DNA of 64,000 bases from an uncultured Prevotella sp. (GCA_900314935.1 OMXE01000009.1:91399-155398), one strand, 5' to 3'; shown: positions 47,352 to 56,120, counted from the stretch's first letter. Numbers and translations: made by a program. The notes: generated by a model from the sequence alone, not told the origin.

Positions 47352-49049
47352 ATGCAACAGAAAATTGTCATTCTTGATTTTGGCAGTCAGACCACCCAGT
47401 TGATTGGTCGTCGCGTACGTGAGTTAGATACCTTTTGTGAAATACTCCCGTACAACAAATTCCCCAAAGATGATCCCTCAGTCATTGGTGTGATCCTGTC
47501 AGGTTCCCCATATTCCGTACACGATCCCGAAGCCTTCAAGGTAGATCTGAGTCAGTTTATCGGTCGTCTACCCGTTTTAGGCATCTGCTATGGCGCCCAG
47601 TTCCTTTCTCATACCTTGGGTGGAAAAGTAGAGAAGACCGATTCAAGAGAATACGGTCGTGCCCATCTGGAAGCCATCGATCTCAGTAATCCGTTGTTCA
47701 AAGGCTTTGAGAAAGGCTCACAGGTATGGATGAGTCATGGAGACACCATTACCGCCATTCCCGAAGGTTTCCAAGTAATAGGCAGCACCAAAGACGTGAA
47801 GAATGCCGCATTCTGGTGCGCTCCAGGAAAAGTTCAAAGTTCAAAGTTCTTTGCAGAGCAAAGCGGCAAAGCCGAGCGCAAAGTTCAAAGTTCAAAAGGC
47901 GTCTGGGCCGTCCAGTTCCACCCCGAGGTTTACCACACCCTTCAGGGCACACAGTTACTCAAGAACTTCGTGGTAGATATCTGCGGCTCCAAGCAGGAGT
48001 GGAGTGCTGCCTCGTTCGTGGATTCCACGGTGGCCGAGCTGAAAGCACAGCTGGGTAACGACCGTGTTATCTTAGGTCTTTCAGGCGGTGTTGACTCTTC
48101 GGTTGCTGCCGTCCTGCTGAACAAAGCCATTGGTAAGAATCTCACCTGTATCTTCGTGGATCATGGAATGTTGCGCAAGAACGAGTTCCAGCAGGTGATG
48201 GACGACTACAAGGTGTTGGGCTTGAACGTGATTGGTGTAGATGCTTCAAAGAAGTTCTTTGCCGATCTCGCTGGTGTAAGTGATCCCGAGCAGAAACGCA
48301 AGATCATCGGTCGTGATTTCGTGGAGGTGTTCAATGCCGAAGCCAAGAAGATCACCGATGCCAAGTGGCTTGCCCAGGGAACCATCTATCCCGACCGTAT
48401 TGAGAGTCTGAATATTACAGGAAAGGTCATCAAGAGTCATCATAATGTGGGCGGACTGCCCAAGGAGATGAACCTGCAGCTCTGTGAACCCCTGAAGTGG
48501 CTGTTCAAGGACGAGGTGCGCCGCGTGGGTCGTCAATTAGGAATGCCCGAGCATCTCATCACCCGTCATCCCTTCCCCGGTCCTGGCTTGGCTGTCCGTA
48601 TCCTCGGTGACATCACCCCTGAAAAGGTGCGTATCCTGCAGGATGCCGATGATATCTACATCCGCGGACTCAGAGAATATAAAGTAAGGCTATCAGGTGA
48701 AGAAGCACGTCGAGTATTACAAGCAGGCGTGCCAACTGTCAACTGTCAATTGTCAACTGTCAACTCTAACGAGATTGAAGTCTCGTTATACGACCAGATA
48801 TGGCAGGCTGGTGTCATCCTGCTCAGTAGTGTTCGTAGCGTCGGTGTGATGGGCGATGAGCGCACCTATGAGCACCCAGTGGCCCTTCGTGCCGTTACCT
48901 CTACCGATGCCATGACAGCCGATTGGGCTCATCTGCCTTACGATTTCATGGCGAAGGTCTCTAACGAGATTATCAATAAGGTGAAGGGGGTTAATCGCGT
49001 ATGTTACGATATCTCCTCCAAACCACCTGCAACAATCGAGTGGGAATAA
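47352..49049 (+). CDS. guaA: GMP synthase (glutamine-hydrolysing) with two repeat-derived insertions
   Basis: The 565-residue protein makes GMP from XMP. The glutamine amidotransferase domain (about 5-205) has the nucleophile Cys in [11 protein letters not shown] and the His in VQFHPEVYH; the ATP-pyrophosphatase domain (about 215-420) has the P-loop [11 protein letters not shown]; the C-terminal dimerisation domain ends with [12 protein letters not shown]. It is about 55 residues longer than usual. Two stretches explain this: residues about 160-182 (KVQSSKFF...KVQSSK) and about 444-478 (containing [13 protein letters not shown]). Both are encoded by repeat words found between genes. The reading frame is intact. 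The acyl-CoA synthetase gene follows after 19 bp. Confidence 0.95.
   Translation: MQQKIVILDFGSQTTQLIGRRVRELDTFCEILPYNKFPKDDPSVIGVILSGSPYSVHDPEAFKVDLSQFIGRLPVLGICYGAQFLSHTLGGKVEKTDSREYGRAHLEAIDLSNPLFKGFEKGSQVWMSHGDTITAIPEGFQVIGSTKDVKNAAFWCAPGKVQSSKFFAEQSGKAERKVQSSKGVWAVQFHPEVYHTLQGTQLLKNFVVDICGSKQEWSAASFVDSTVAELKAQLGNDRVILGLSGGVDSSVAAVLLNKAIGKNLTCIFVDHGMLRKNEFQQVMDDYKVLGLNVIGVDASKKFFADLAGVSDPEQKRKIIGRDFVEVFNAEAKKITDAKWLAQGTIYPDRIESLNITGKVIKSHHNVGGLPKEMNLQLCEPLKWLFKDEVRRVGRQLGMPEHLITRHPFPGPGLAVRILGDITPEKVRILQDADDIYIRGLREYKVRLSGEEARRVLQAGVPTVNCQLSTVNSNEIEVSLYDQIWQAGVILLSSVRSVGVMGDERTYEHPVALRAVTSTDAMTADWAHLPYDFMAKVSNEIINKVKGVNRVCYDISSKPPATIEWE
47828..47898. repeat. AAAGTTC repeat inserted in guaA
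   Basis: Tandem AAAGTTC words (AAAGTTCAAAGTTCAAAGTTC-like at both ends) enclose a GC-richer core. The length is a multiple of three and codes for a 23-residue insert in the amidotransferase domain, just before its VQFHPEV motif. Confidence 0.75.
48732..48765. repeat. CAACTGTCAA repeat inserted in guaA
   Basis: The stretch contains four imperfect copies of CAACTGT/CAATTGT. It codes for [11 protein letters not shown] within a 35-residue extra segment between RGLREY and LYDQIWQAG, which are adjacent in typical GuaA. Confidence 0.75.
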
Positions 49050-49068
49050 ATCCAACGAACAATAACCT

Positions 49069-50688
49069 ATGAAACATTATCTTAAAAAACTAGAAGACAC
49101 CATCCGTGAGCACTGGGACCAGAAAGCCCTGTGCGACTACGAGGGGGAGTCGTTTACCTATGCTGACTTAGCGAAGCACATCGAGATGTTCCGGCTGTTC
49201 CTGAACGAATCCGGCATCACCAAACGTAACAAGATTGCTATCTGTGCCCGTAATTCCGCCCGGTGGGCCATTGCCTTCTGGGACATCAACGTGAACGGCT
49301 GCGTGGCAGTTCCGCTCTTGGCCGACTTCCACCCCAACAGTGTGTCGGCCCTGACGAACCACTCGGATAGCGTGATGCTCTTCACGGATGAGGATATCTG
49401 GAAGAAGCTGAATCCTGCTCAGATGCCTGCGCTCAAGGCTGCCATCAACGTGAAGGACAGCACCTTGCTGTGGCATCGTGATGAACAGGTGGCTCAGGCA
49501 TGGGAGAACAGGGAGAACCTTTTCCTGCAGCAGCATCCGTCGGGGATGAAGCCCGAGCAGGTGTCGTATTCCACGAAGAACTGGGATAAGCTGGCCATCA
49601 TCAACTACACTTCAGGTACCACTGGAAACCCCAAGGGCGTGATGCTCACCTATGGCGCCCTTTCCGATACCGACGATTTTGCCAACAGTCATTTCCCCAA
49701 CGAACCGGGCGAGACCATCGTCTCCATGCTCCCCATGGCCCATATGTACGGATTGGCCATCGAGTTTATCCATCCCAATGTGGATGGTGTTACCGTGTAT
49801 TTCTTAGGTAAGACACCTTCGCCCACAACCCTTCTGAAGGCGATGCGGGATGTGCAGCCCTATATGGTGGTTACAGTGCCACTGGTCATGGAAAAGGTAT
49901 ATGCCAGCTCCATCAAGCCGGCACTGGAGAAGATGAGGATGCTGCTGAATATTCCGCGAGTAAACAAGCTGATATACAGTACGGTGCGCAAGAAACTGAT
50001 TACAGCCTTTGGCGGGAAGGTGCGCTGTTTCATCATGGGCGGTGCTGCCTTGAAACCCGAGGTGGAGCAGTGCTTCCAGAAGATGCGCCTGCCTTTTACC
50101 GTGGGTTACGGTATGACAGAGGCTTGTCCGCTGTTAGGTTGGGAGTGGTGGACCGATTTCGTTCCGGGCTCCTGCGGTAAGCCTGTTCATGAGATTCGTA
50201 TCGATTCAACCGATCCGAAGAATGTGGCTGGTGAGATTCAGGCCCGAGGACGGAATATCACTGTGGGCTATTACAAGAACCCTGAGGCCAATGCCGTGGC
50301 GTTTACCGACGACGGGTGGTTCCGTACAGGCGACTTAGGTACGATTGATGATGAAGGCAACATCTTCATCCGCGGCCGCATCAAGTCGATGATCCTGAAC
50401 TCCTCCGGCCAGAATATCTATCCCGAGGAGGTGGAATCGGTGCTGTCAGGTTGTCCGTATGTGGTTGAATCCATAGTGGTTGACCGCAATGGTAAGCTCG
50501 TGGCACTGGTCTATGCGGATATTCCTGAAGATATGGATGCAGCATCCAGGAACAGCATCCCCGAGCAGATCCGCACCGCCGCCAACAAGGCCCTGCCTGT
50601 GTATAGTAGAATTAGTAAGGTGGAAATGATGGATTTGCCGTTTGAGAAAACGCCGAAAATGAGTATTAAAAGGTTTCTTTATAAATAA
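49069..50688 (+). CDS. AMP-forming acyl-CoA synthetase-like ligase
   Basis: This 539-residue enzyme is an ANL-superfamily adenylating ligase. The P-loop-like motif YTSGTTGNPKG is near 180, YGMTEACPLL near 345, the hinge/GD motif WFRTGDLG near 425 and the catalytic-Lys region near the end (FEKTPKMSIKRFLY). It is closest in style to long-chain fatty-acid CoA ligases. The exact acyl substrate is not evident. It follows guaA by 19 bp, which could mean co-transcription, though no functional link is obvious. Confidence 0.9.
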   Translation: MKHYLKKLEDTIREHWDQKALCDYEGESFTYADLAKHIEMFRLFLNESGITKRNKIAICARNSARWAIAFWDINVNGCVAVPLLADFHPNSVSALTNHSDSVMLFTDEDIWKKLNPAQMPALKAAINVKDSTLLWHRDEQVAQAWENRENLFLQQHPSGMKPEQVSYSTKNWDKLAIINYTSGTTGNPKGVMLTYGALSDTDDFANSHFPNEPGETIVSMLPMAHMYGLAIEFIHPNVDGVTVYFLGKTPSPTTLLKAMRDVQPYMVVTVPLVMEKVYASSIKPALEKMRMLLNIPRVNKLIYSTVRKKLITAFGGKVRCFIMGGAALKPEVEQCFQKMRLPFTVGYGMTEACPLLGWEWWTDFVPGSCGKPVHEIRIDSTDPKNVAGEIQARGRNITVGYYKNPEANAVAFTDDGWFRTGDLGTIDDEGNIFIRGRIKSMILNSSGQNIYPEEVESVLSGCPYVVESIVVDRNGKLVALVYADIPEDMDAASRNSIPEQIRTAANKALPVYSRISKVEMMDLPFEKTPKMSIKRFLYK

Positions 50689-50880
50689 TTCTTTTCTTTG
50701 TAAAGAAACAAACTTTCTTCCCTCTTTTTCTTTGGCGCAAAGAAAAGAGGCAAAAGAAACATCCACCCTAACCAAACCTTCCCCTATATGGGAAGGCTTA
50801 ACCGCTCCTCCTCGTCGCGGGCGGCTTGTCTTTTTTGTCGGCTTACGCAAGGCCCTCTTACACCCATTTATTACTCCCAT

Positions 50881-50998
50881 TCTGCCCATCAATCCCATCA
50901 AACTTATTCTGCCCATCAATCCCATCAAACTTATTCTGCCCATCAATCCCATCAAACTTATTCTGCCCATTAAGCCCATTCTGCCTATTATGCCCATT
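50881..50998. repeat. 27-bp tandem repeat, three full units plus partials
   Basis: Units start at 50881, 50908, 50935 and 50962 and read TCTGCCCATCAATCCCATCA plus AACTTAT. The last unit is degenerate and continues as CCCATTAAGCCCATT. The minus strand would translate as MGLMGRIS repeats with no stop, which is a by-product of the repeat. Confidence 0.85.
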
Positions 50999-51034
50999 TT
51001 CGTGATCCCGACGTTACGTTATAACGATACAACA

Positions 51035-51060
51035 AAAAGAGCAGCTACAGCTGCTCTTTT
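51035..51060. terminator. Bidirectional terminator
   Basis: AAAAGAGCAGCT (51035-51046) pairs perfectly with AGCTGCTCTTTT (51049-51060) around two bases. A/T runs flank both sides. It serves the convergent acyl-CoA synthetase and histidine phosphatase genes. Confidence 0.85.
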
Positions 51061-51141
51061 TTCATTCCACACTCCTCATTCCACACTCCACAAATCCTTC
51101 CTCCTTCCTCCTTCGTCCTTCCTCGAAATTATTCCTCGAGT

Positions 51142-52413
51142 TTACCCCTCATCCTTAATGCTATTGCATCGGTCGGTGTAGAACTTGCGGAAATCTGACC
51201 ATTTATAATAAGGTGCCTGGGTGGTGGGAACGGGTAGGGTGACCTCCTCGCCATTGAGTAAGCACTTCACAAGGATGTCGTTCGGTCCCTTCTTTCCTTT
51301 GTAGAACACCACCTGGAGGTTAGATGCCTTACCGGTTTCCCAGTTCTGGTAGCAGTTCTTCACCTCATAGGGATCCACCGGGTCTTTATCAGCGCCGTTG
51401 AGGCCCATCAGCACGGTAAGCGGTCCCAGACAAGTGTCATGTCCGAAACGGAGGTCGGCAATGTTATCGCTACTGCCGTTCAGCACGGCGTCGGCCTTCT
51501 TGATGATATCCTGCAGGATAGGAATCATGTCGTAGCGAGGTTCGAACACCCAGGTATAAGAACCCAGGTTATCATTCTCCCACTGACTTGCAATCTCCTC
51601 GTCGGTGATGATATTGCCCATCATGCCCTCATGTCCGATGCTGGGCAGCGAGGTATAGAGGTTAATTAGGTTACTGCCGATGTGGTTGATGTTCGACAGA
51701 TCAGCGGTATTGTTGAATACGCGGGCCACGATTCTCTGACGGAAGGTGGTGTCGCTGAACTGGAACTGCTTGCGGTTATCCTCGAAACGCGGTCTTGACT
51801 TCGGGTACTTATGTCTGATGGGGTTCTGCCTATCATCCGGCTTCACGCCATCGAGCACCTTACGAGCCGACTCCTGACGGATCTCGATCTTCGGATTACA
51901 CTGCGTGAGCTCCGAGCAGAACGAAGCCATGCTCAACACACAACGACCCGTGAGCGAGGAGATGGCATACACATTACCGCCCTTCTTGAAGATATCAGGG
52001 AAGGTGTTGTACATCTTCCGTGCAATTTGCTGATGCTGCTCCCATCCCAGGTCGCTCAGCTCGCTCACACCGTTAGCCAGCTCATCCTTGGCCACCATGA
52101 ACTTCTGATAGAAAGCCTCGCCTGCAGCAGTGAGGTTCTTCTTCTCGTGCTGGGCCGTGAGCAGGGTTTCCATTTCCCTATACAGGTTCGCGTTCCAGTA
52201 GTAGCGCGAGCCATGACGACCGTAATGACTCAGGTAGAACGCCTTGTAGCCCTTCGGTGCCTTGGTAAGCTGCTTGGTTGTAAATGAATAAGGATAGTCG
52301 GTTCCGTAGGCTCTTCTTGGATCAGCCTTGAGCAGATCGAGCGCCGAAACACTTTGTGCCCATGCCATCGCGGCAAGGGGCAACATGAGTACGATAGTGA
52401 TAATTCTTTTCAT
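51142..52413 (-). CDS. Exported histidine-type acid phosphatase
   Basis: The 423-residue protein has a signal peptide (IVLMLPLAAMAWAQ) and a branch-2 histidine phosphatase domain. The catalytic motif is SHYGRHGSRY (His near 67) and the second-half motif is FGHDTCLGPL (proton-donor region near 340). The type resembles MINPP-like phytases and acid phosphatases of Bacteroidales. Substrate unknown. The downstream end lies next to CATTCCACACTCC repeats. The aldo/keto reductase gene ends 10 bp upstream, so the two may be co-transcribed. Confidence 0.88.
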   Translation of the reverse strand: MKRIITIVLMLPLAAMAWAQSVSALDLLKADPRRAYGTDYPYSFTTKQLTKAPKGYKAFYLSHYGRHGSRYYWNANLYREMETLLTAQHEKKNLTAAGEAFYQKFMVAKDELANGVSELSDLGWEQHQQIARKMYNTFPDIFKKGGNVYAISSLTGRCVLSMASFCSELTQCNPKIEIRQESARKVLDGVKPDDRQNPIRHKYPKSRPRFEDNRKQFQFSDTTFRQRIVARVFNNTADLSNINHIGSNLINLYTSLPSIGHEGMMGNIITDEEIASQWENDNLGSYTWVFEPRYDMIPILQDIIKKADAVLNGSSDNIADLRFGHDTCLGPLTVLMGLNGADKDPVDPYEVKNCYQNWETGKASNLQVVFYKGKKGPNDILVKCLLNGEEVTLPVPTTQAPYYKWSDFRKFYTDRCNSIKDEG

Positions 52414-52423
52414 AATTGTTATT

Positions 52424-53770
52424 TTATTCTCTTATTAGTTCCACAATTCGTGCCATCTGGTTGGGGATACGGATCTGCTGCGGACATTTCTTCAGACATT
52501 CCTCGCAGTCCATACACTGACTGGCCCATGCTTTCTCGTCGATGGCCTTCTTATAGCCAGTCACGAAGGTCTTCCGCCTGCTGGCATAGTCGGCAGCTGT
52601 CTTATCCGGCAGCGGCAGCAGCTTCGTGTTCACGGCCTCGTTATAGTAGGCGAAGTTCCCAGGAATATCCACGTCGTAAGGGCACGGCATACAGTAGCTG
52701 CAGGCCGTACAGGGGATGATGGGATAGCCGCTCATGCCGTCGGCAATCTTTGCCAGCAGTGCCTTCTCCTGTTCGGTACAGGGATCCAGCGGCGAGAACG
52801 TGTTCACATTGTCAATCAGATGATCCATGTTGTTCATACCACTCAGTGCGGTAAGGATATTGGGTAGTGTACCCACCCAGCGGAACGCCCATGAGGCGAC
52901 GCTGTCATTGGGTCGCTGTGCCTTCAGCTCGTTGGCAAACTCCTCGGGTACGTTAGCCAGACGACCGCCCAGCAGGGGCTCCATCACCACCGCCTGGATA
53001 CCGGTCTTCTCCAGCTTGTTATACAGGTATTCCGCGTCGGCATCCTTCTTCCATCCGCCATTACCCAGCGAAGCGTGCCGCCAGTCAACATAGTTCAGCT
53101 CGATCTGCACGAAGTCCCAATGGTATTTATCATCATGGTCGAGCAGCCAGTCGAACACCTCCACATTACCGTGGTAGGAGAATCCGAGGTTACGGATGCG
53201 TCCAGCCTTCTTCTCTTCCACGAGGAAGTCGAGCAGTCCGTTGTCGATGAATCTCCTGTTGAACTCATCCATACCGCTGCCGCCGATGCTGTGCATCAGG
53301 TAGTAGTCGATATAGTCGATCTGCAACCGCTCAAACGAGCGCTCGTACATCCGCTTACACTCTTCGAAGCCGAACGACCGTTGGTTCGACATCTTCGTGG
53401 CGATATAATACTGATTACGGGGATGACGCTTCAGGGCGATACCTGTAGCTTCTTCCGAACGACCGTATGCGGGTGCAGTGTCAAAATAATTCACACCATG
53501 GGCGAGGGCATAGTCAACCAACTGGTTCACATCCTCCTGATTACGGTGTAGGCGCATCATACCGAATCCCAGCAGACTCACCTTGTCGCCCGAGCGACGG
53601 TTAACGCGGTAGGTCATCTTGTTATCACCCACAGGCGTATTGCCATCTTGCTTCTTGGCCATCATACTGAATGGCTCCATTACCATCAGAGCAGCAGTAG
53701 AGGCAGTGCCGATACCCAGTTTCTTGATGAAATCACGACGGCTAATAGGGTTGTTCTTATTCGTTTTCAT
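52424..53770 (-). CDS. Tat-exported aldo/keto reductase with ferredoxin-like domain
   Basis: The 448-residue protein starts with a twin-arginine signal (SRRDFIKKLGIG), then an aldo/keto reductase barrel (about 55-330; FDTAPAYGRSE with the catalytic Tyr, IATKMSN with the Lys), and a C-terminal 4Fe-4S region with CTACSYCMPCP and CMDCEECLKKCP. Such AKR-Fe4S fusions are common in gut anaerobes; electron partners and substrates are unknown. ATG 53770 is used; an in-frame TTG at 53776 is less likely. Promoter at 53796-53803. Confidence 0.92.
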   Translation of the reverse strand: MKTNKNNPISRRDFIKKLGIGTASTAALMVMEPFSMMAKKQDGNTPVGDNKMTYRVNRRSGDKVSLLGFGMMRLHRNQEDVNQLVDYALAHGVNYFDTAPAYGRSEEATGIALKRHPRNQYYIATKMSNQRSFGFEECKRMYERSFERLQIDYIDYYLMHSIGGSGMDEFNRRFIDNGLLDFLVEEKKAGRIRNLGFSYHGNVEVFDWLLDHDDKYHWDFVQIELNYVDWRHASLGNGGWKKDADAEYLYNKLEKTGIQAVVMEPLLGGRLANVPEEFANELKAQRPNDSVASWAFRWVGTLPNILTALSGMNNMDHLIDNVNTFSPLDPCTEQEKALLAKIADGMSGYPIIPCTACSYCMPCPYDVDIPGNFAYYNEAVNTKLLPLPDKTAADYASRRKTFVTGYKKAIDEKAWASQCMDCEECLKKCPQQIRIPNQMARIVELIRE

Positions 53771-53795
53771 AAGCAAGTTATTGTCTTCTCGTTTG

Positions 53796-53803
53796 CAAAG
53801 ATA
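53796..53803 (-). promoter_or_regulatory. -7 promoter element of the aldo/keto reductase gene
   Basis: The reverse strand reads TATCTTTG, 25 nt upstream of the ATG at 53770. Confidence 0.6.
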
Positions 53804-53831
53804 CGATTAAGTGAGAGAAATACAAAATAAA

Positions 53832-54296
53832 TTATGATTTATTTTTTGACAAAAGCTTCAACAGACATGTACATCCCTCCAACACATCACGCCATGTCGC
53901 CTCGAAATTCCCCGTGTACCACGGATCGGCCACATCACCAGGGCGGTTGGTGTAGTCGAGCAGCATCTGGATCTTCCCCTCGGGGTCACCGCCGCAGATG
54001 CGCGTCATATTGCGGATGTTCCAGGTGTCCATACCAATCAGCAGGTCAAAGCGCTCGTAGTCTTTCCGTGTCATCTGCCGGGCCGTCTTGCCCTTGCAGC
54101 CAATGCCGTGCTCGGCCAACTTCCTTTTGGCCGGCGGATATACCTCGTTACCGATCTCCTCGGTGGAGGTGGCAGCCGATTCAATGTAAAAGTCCTCTTC
54201 GTATCCCGCCTGTTTGACAAGATCTTTCATTACAAATTCTGCCATCGGACTGCGGCAGATATTTCCATGACATACAAATAATATCTTATGTTTCAT
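53832..54296 (-). CDS. Low-molecular-weight protein-tyrosine phosphatase
   Basis: The 154-residue protein has the P-loop VCHGNICRSPMAEF near the N-terminus (nucleophile Cys and Arg of C-X5-R) and the general-acid Asp in DVADPWYTGNFE near 126. Length and motifs match LMW-PTPs, which dephosphorylate tyrosine kinases of exopolysaccharide systems or, in ArsC relatives, reduce arsenate; the DPWYT form fits the former. It starts 1 bp after the GNAT gene, in a short minus-strand group behind higBA. Confidence 0.92.
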   Translation of the reverse strand: MKHKILFVCHGNICRSPMAEFVMKDLVKQAGYEEDFYIESAATSTEEIGNEVYPPAKRKLAEHGIGCKGKTARQMTRKDYERFDLLIGMDTWNIRNMTRICGGDPEGKIQMLLDYTNRPGDVADPWYTGNFEATWRDVLEGCTCLLKLLSKNKS

Positions 54297-54297
54297 G

Positions 54298-54747
54298 CTA
54301 TAAAGCTATCTTCATTGATACTGTTCCTTCATTGTTCCCGGTCTCTTCAAAACCCATGCGTTTGTAGAGGTTGTAGGCAACGCCCATCACTGCGGGCTTG
54401 GTCGTCAGACAGGCTTCCTTATAGCCTAAATCCTTTGCTCTTTTCAGCATGGTTTCAACCATTAACCGGGAATAGCCTTTCCCGCGGTAATCGGGTTTGA
54501 TGTAAAGTCGTTTCACTTCACAAGTGTGGTCATCTACCTTCCTGATGGCGATGGTGGCCACCGGAGTCATGTGTTCATAACCAATCAGTAAAGCACCGCC
54601 CTGATAAAAGGCATCTAAATCGGCCAGTTCTTTATTGAGAGATACAAAACACTGTTCTGCACCTTTTATCGTTGAGTACTCACGAATGAGTTCTTTCGCC
54701 ACTTCGTAGTCTTTACAATCGTTGATCTCGAATTCAAAATCTTTCAC
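54298..54747 (-). CDS. GNAT family N-acetyltransferase (GTG start)
   Basis: The 149-residue protein shows the GNAT core: VKRLYIKPDYRGKGYSRLMVETML (acetyl-CoA pyrophosphate loop R/QxxGxG/A) and a terminal YNLYKRMGFEETG. The start must be GTG at 54747, since an in-frame TGA lies two codons upstream and no ATG is near. It falls between higA and the phosphatase gene, separated from them by 13 bp and 1 bp, so it is in one transcript with both. Substrate unknown. Confidence 0.88.
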   Translation of the reverse strand: MKDFEFEINDCKDYEVAKELIREYSTIKGAEQCFVSLNKELADLDAFYQGGALLIGYEHMTPVATIAIRKVDDHTCEVKRLYIKPDYRGKGYSRLMVETMLKRAKDLGYKEACLTTKPAVMGVAYNLYKRMGFEETGNNEGTVSMKIAL

Positions 54748-54760
54748 AATTCAAAACAAT

Positions 54761-55096
54761 TTATGGTTCTGCTGCAAATTCGGGGTCAAATTCATAAGCA
54801 GGTGTTTCAACAAGTACTTCTATATTAACTTTGCCACCAAGTCCTTTCTCAACTATATCGTAAAGTGTAGTCAGGGTTATATTGCTTCCGTCATTTTCCA
54901 CCTTGGAAATGAAGGACCTCTTCTTGTTGATTCTTGCTGCCAATTCTTCCTGAGTCATATTCAGTTGTTTACGGGCCTCACGTATTTTCAGACCGATTCT
55001 AAAAGACCGCAATTCGCGTTCGAGCTTATCACGTTCAGCAGACCCTACCTTGCCAAATACCTCATCCTTGATTTCTTCAAAAGTTCGAGTTCTCAT
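54761..55096 (-). CDS. higA: HigA-type antitoxin (XRE HTH)
   Basis: The 111-residue protein has an XRE-type helix-turn-helix in the middle (IREARKQLNMTQEELAARINKKRSFISKVE), a preceding charged helix and a C-terminal tail. It should neutralise the toxin encoded just upstream and repress the operon. Its ATG overlaps the stop of the toxin gene by 4 bp. Toxin-first order is typical of higBA modules. Confidence 0.88.
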   Translation of the reverse strand: MRTRTFEEIKDEVFGKVGSAERDKLERELRSFRIGLKIREARKQLNMTQEELAARINKKRSFISKVENDGSNITLTTLYDIVEKGLGGKVNIEVLVETPAYEFDPEFAAEP

Positions 55097-55446
55097 CGTT
55101 TATCTCCTTTCTTTTCTTCAAAATATTGTTTCATTAGTCTTACCGCTCTTTCTATTTCACCAGAAGGTGTCTTCTGGGTCTTTTTCTGAAAACCAGTTAA
55201 TAGGACAACAAACTGGTTGCCATCAAAGAAGCAAAACACCCTAAATATATTGTTACCTAACTGAATCCTTGCCTCATACAATCCATCAGTATTTTCAATA
55301 TACCGAAGATAGTTAGCAGGAACAACAGGTAGCTGCTCAATCGCTTCAATGATTTTCGCAATCTTCACCTGTACTTTTCGGGGTTGTTTCACGTAAAAAT
55401 CATAAAAGTAGTCACCATAAGTGATAACGGTCCTAACCTTTTCCAT
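55093..55446 (-). CDS. higB: HigB-type toxin (RelE/Gp49 family)
   Basis: The 117-residue protein matches the RelE-like Gp49/HigB family: FYDFYVKQPRKVQVKIAKIIEAI, GLYEARIQLGNNIFRVFCFF (with basic/polar catalytic face) and VVLLTGFQKKTQKTPSGEIERA. It probably cleaves mRNA on the ribosome. The start ATG is 4 nt after the -7 element TACCTTTG, so the mRNA is probably leaderless. It is the first gene of the unit with higA, then GNAT and LMW-PTP. Confidence 0.9.
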   Translation of the reverse strand: MEKVRTVITYGDYFYDFYVKQPRKVQVKIAKIIEAIEQLPVVPANYLRYIENTDGLYEARIQLGNNIFRVFCFFDGNQFVVLLTGFQKKTQKTPSGEIERAVRLMKQYFEEKKGDKR

Positions 55447-55450
55447 GGTG

Positions 55451-55482
55451 CAAAGGTAACTTAAAAATTACATTTTGCCAAA
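55451..55482 (-). promoter_or_regulatory. Promoter of higBA (leaderless)
   Basis: Reverse strand: -33 TTTG (55479-55482), 20 bp spacer, -7 TACCTTTG (55451-55458), then CACC and ATG (55446-55444). Confidence 0.65.
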
Positions 55483-55583
55483 TAATTCTTTCTCTTTTTT
55501 CTGCCGAGCTCCAGAAAGATTCTCATTATCTCTCACAGTTTGCAGGTCTTAACCATCTCACAGAATTAATACTTCACAGAAAG

Positions 55584-55623
55584 CACGGAAATCAGAAACC
55601 TGATTCAACTGATAATTTCCGTG
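55584..55623 (+). repeat. Hairpin with T-run, possible terminator remnant
   Basis: CACGGAAAT (55584-55592) pairs with ATTTCCGTG (55615-55623), with CAG/CTG extending the stem. T-rich sequence follows on the plus strand. No plus-strand gene ends here. Confidence 0.5.
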
Positions 55624-55659
55624 TTTCCGTTTTTTTCAGTTTATTCTGTTGTAATTGGC

Positions 55660-56039
55660 GCGAACAAACAAACGAACGAACAGTGTCTTACCCTGAAACA
55701 GTTGACTTCGTACTGATTTTGGTTGACTCAAAATGTAACTTTGTGACATGTGAATTTGTGACAATAAGCACCTCCAATAATCGGAGTAGAATAGTTATAT
55801 TATAATCGGAGTAGAATAGTTATATTAATATATAATATATTATATATTTATATAAAATATTATTACTTATTATTTGTAATCTCATCTTCCATCCTCATCT
55901 TCCTTCCTACATACATATCGAACCTCCTTAATGTCACAAATTCACATGTCACAAAGTATAACTTTCTCAAAATGTACTTTCCTGATTTCGGTTGACAGTT
56001 TTCGTGGCGTTCGAACTGTTCGTTCGTTTGTTTGTTCGC
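55660..56039. mobile_element. Nested inverted repeat resembling a MITE
   Basis: Outer arms of 25 bp (55660-55684 and 56015-56039) are perfect inverted copies containing GAACAAACAAACGAACGAAC. Inner arms of 26 bp (55738-55763 and 55932-55957) are also perfect, containing TGTGACATGTGAATTTGTGA. Between them lie an AT-rich centre and a 25-bp tandem (55777-55826). No transposase frame is inside. It could be a non-autonomous element or a remnant. Confidence 0.5.
55777..55826. repeat. 25-bp tandem pair
   Basis: The unit ATAATCGGAGTAGAATAGTT plus ATATT is repeated at 55777 and 55802, inside the nested inverted repeat. Confidence 0.75.
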
Positions 56040-56120
56040 TTCTATAAACCCCATGCTTTGCAAACTATGGCACTTTGCGTTATAAACTATGGCAGTTTCT
56101 TGTAGAAAGTGCCTCAAACG

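Larger units (their letters stand above)
50689..51141. repeat. 450-bp repeat-filled gap between convergent genes
   Basis: No gene is supported. In order: an imperfect inverted repeat around TTTCTTTGTAAAGAAA (50691-50710), a hairpin CCTTCCC-ctatat-GGGAAGG (about 50779-50798), the 27-bp tandem array (50881-50998), the palindromic terminator (51035-51060), and CATTCCACACTCC/CTTCCTC repeats (51061-51125). Confidence 0.65.

Noticed and set aside
50446-50997. 183-codon minus-strand frame with MGLMGRIS repeats
   Set aside because: It consists of the translated tandem array plus antisense of the acyl-CoA synthetase gene; no conserved protein part.
50881-50998. CRISPR-like array
   Set aside because: The units are directly adjacent tandem copies without unique spacers, and no cas genes are near.
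55863-56117. 84-codon minus-strand frame in the repeat region
   Set aside because: It crosses both inverted-repeat arms and has no recognisable domain; the AGGAGG near an internal ATG looks fortuitous.
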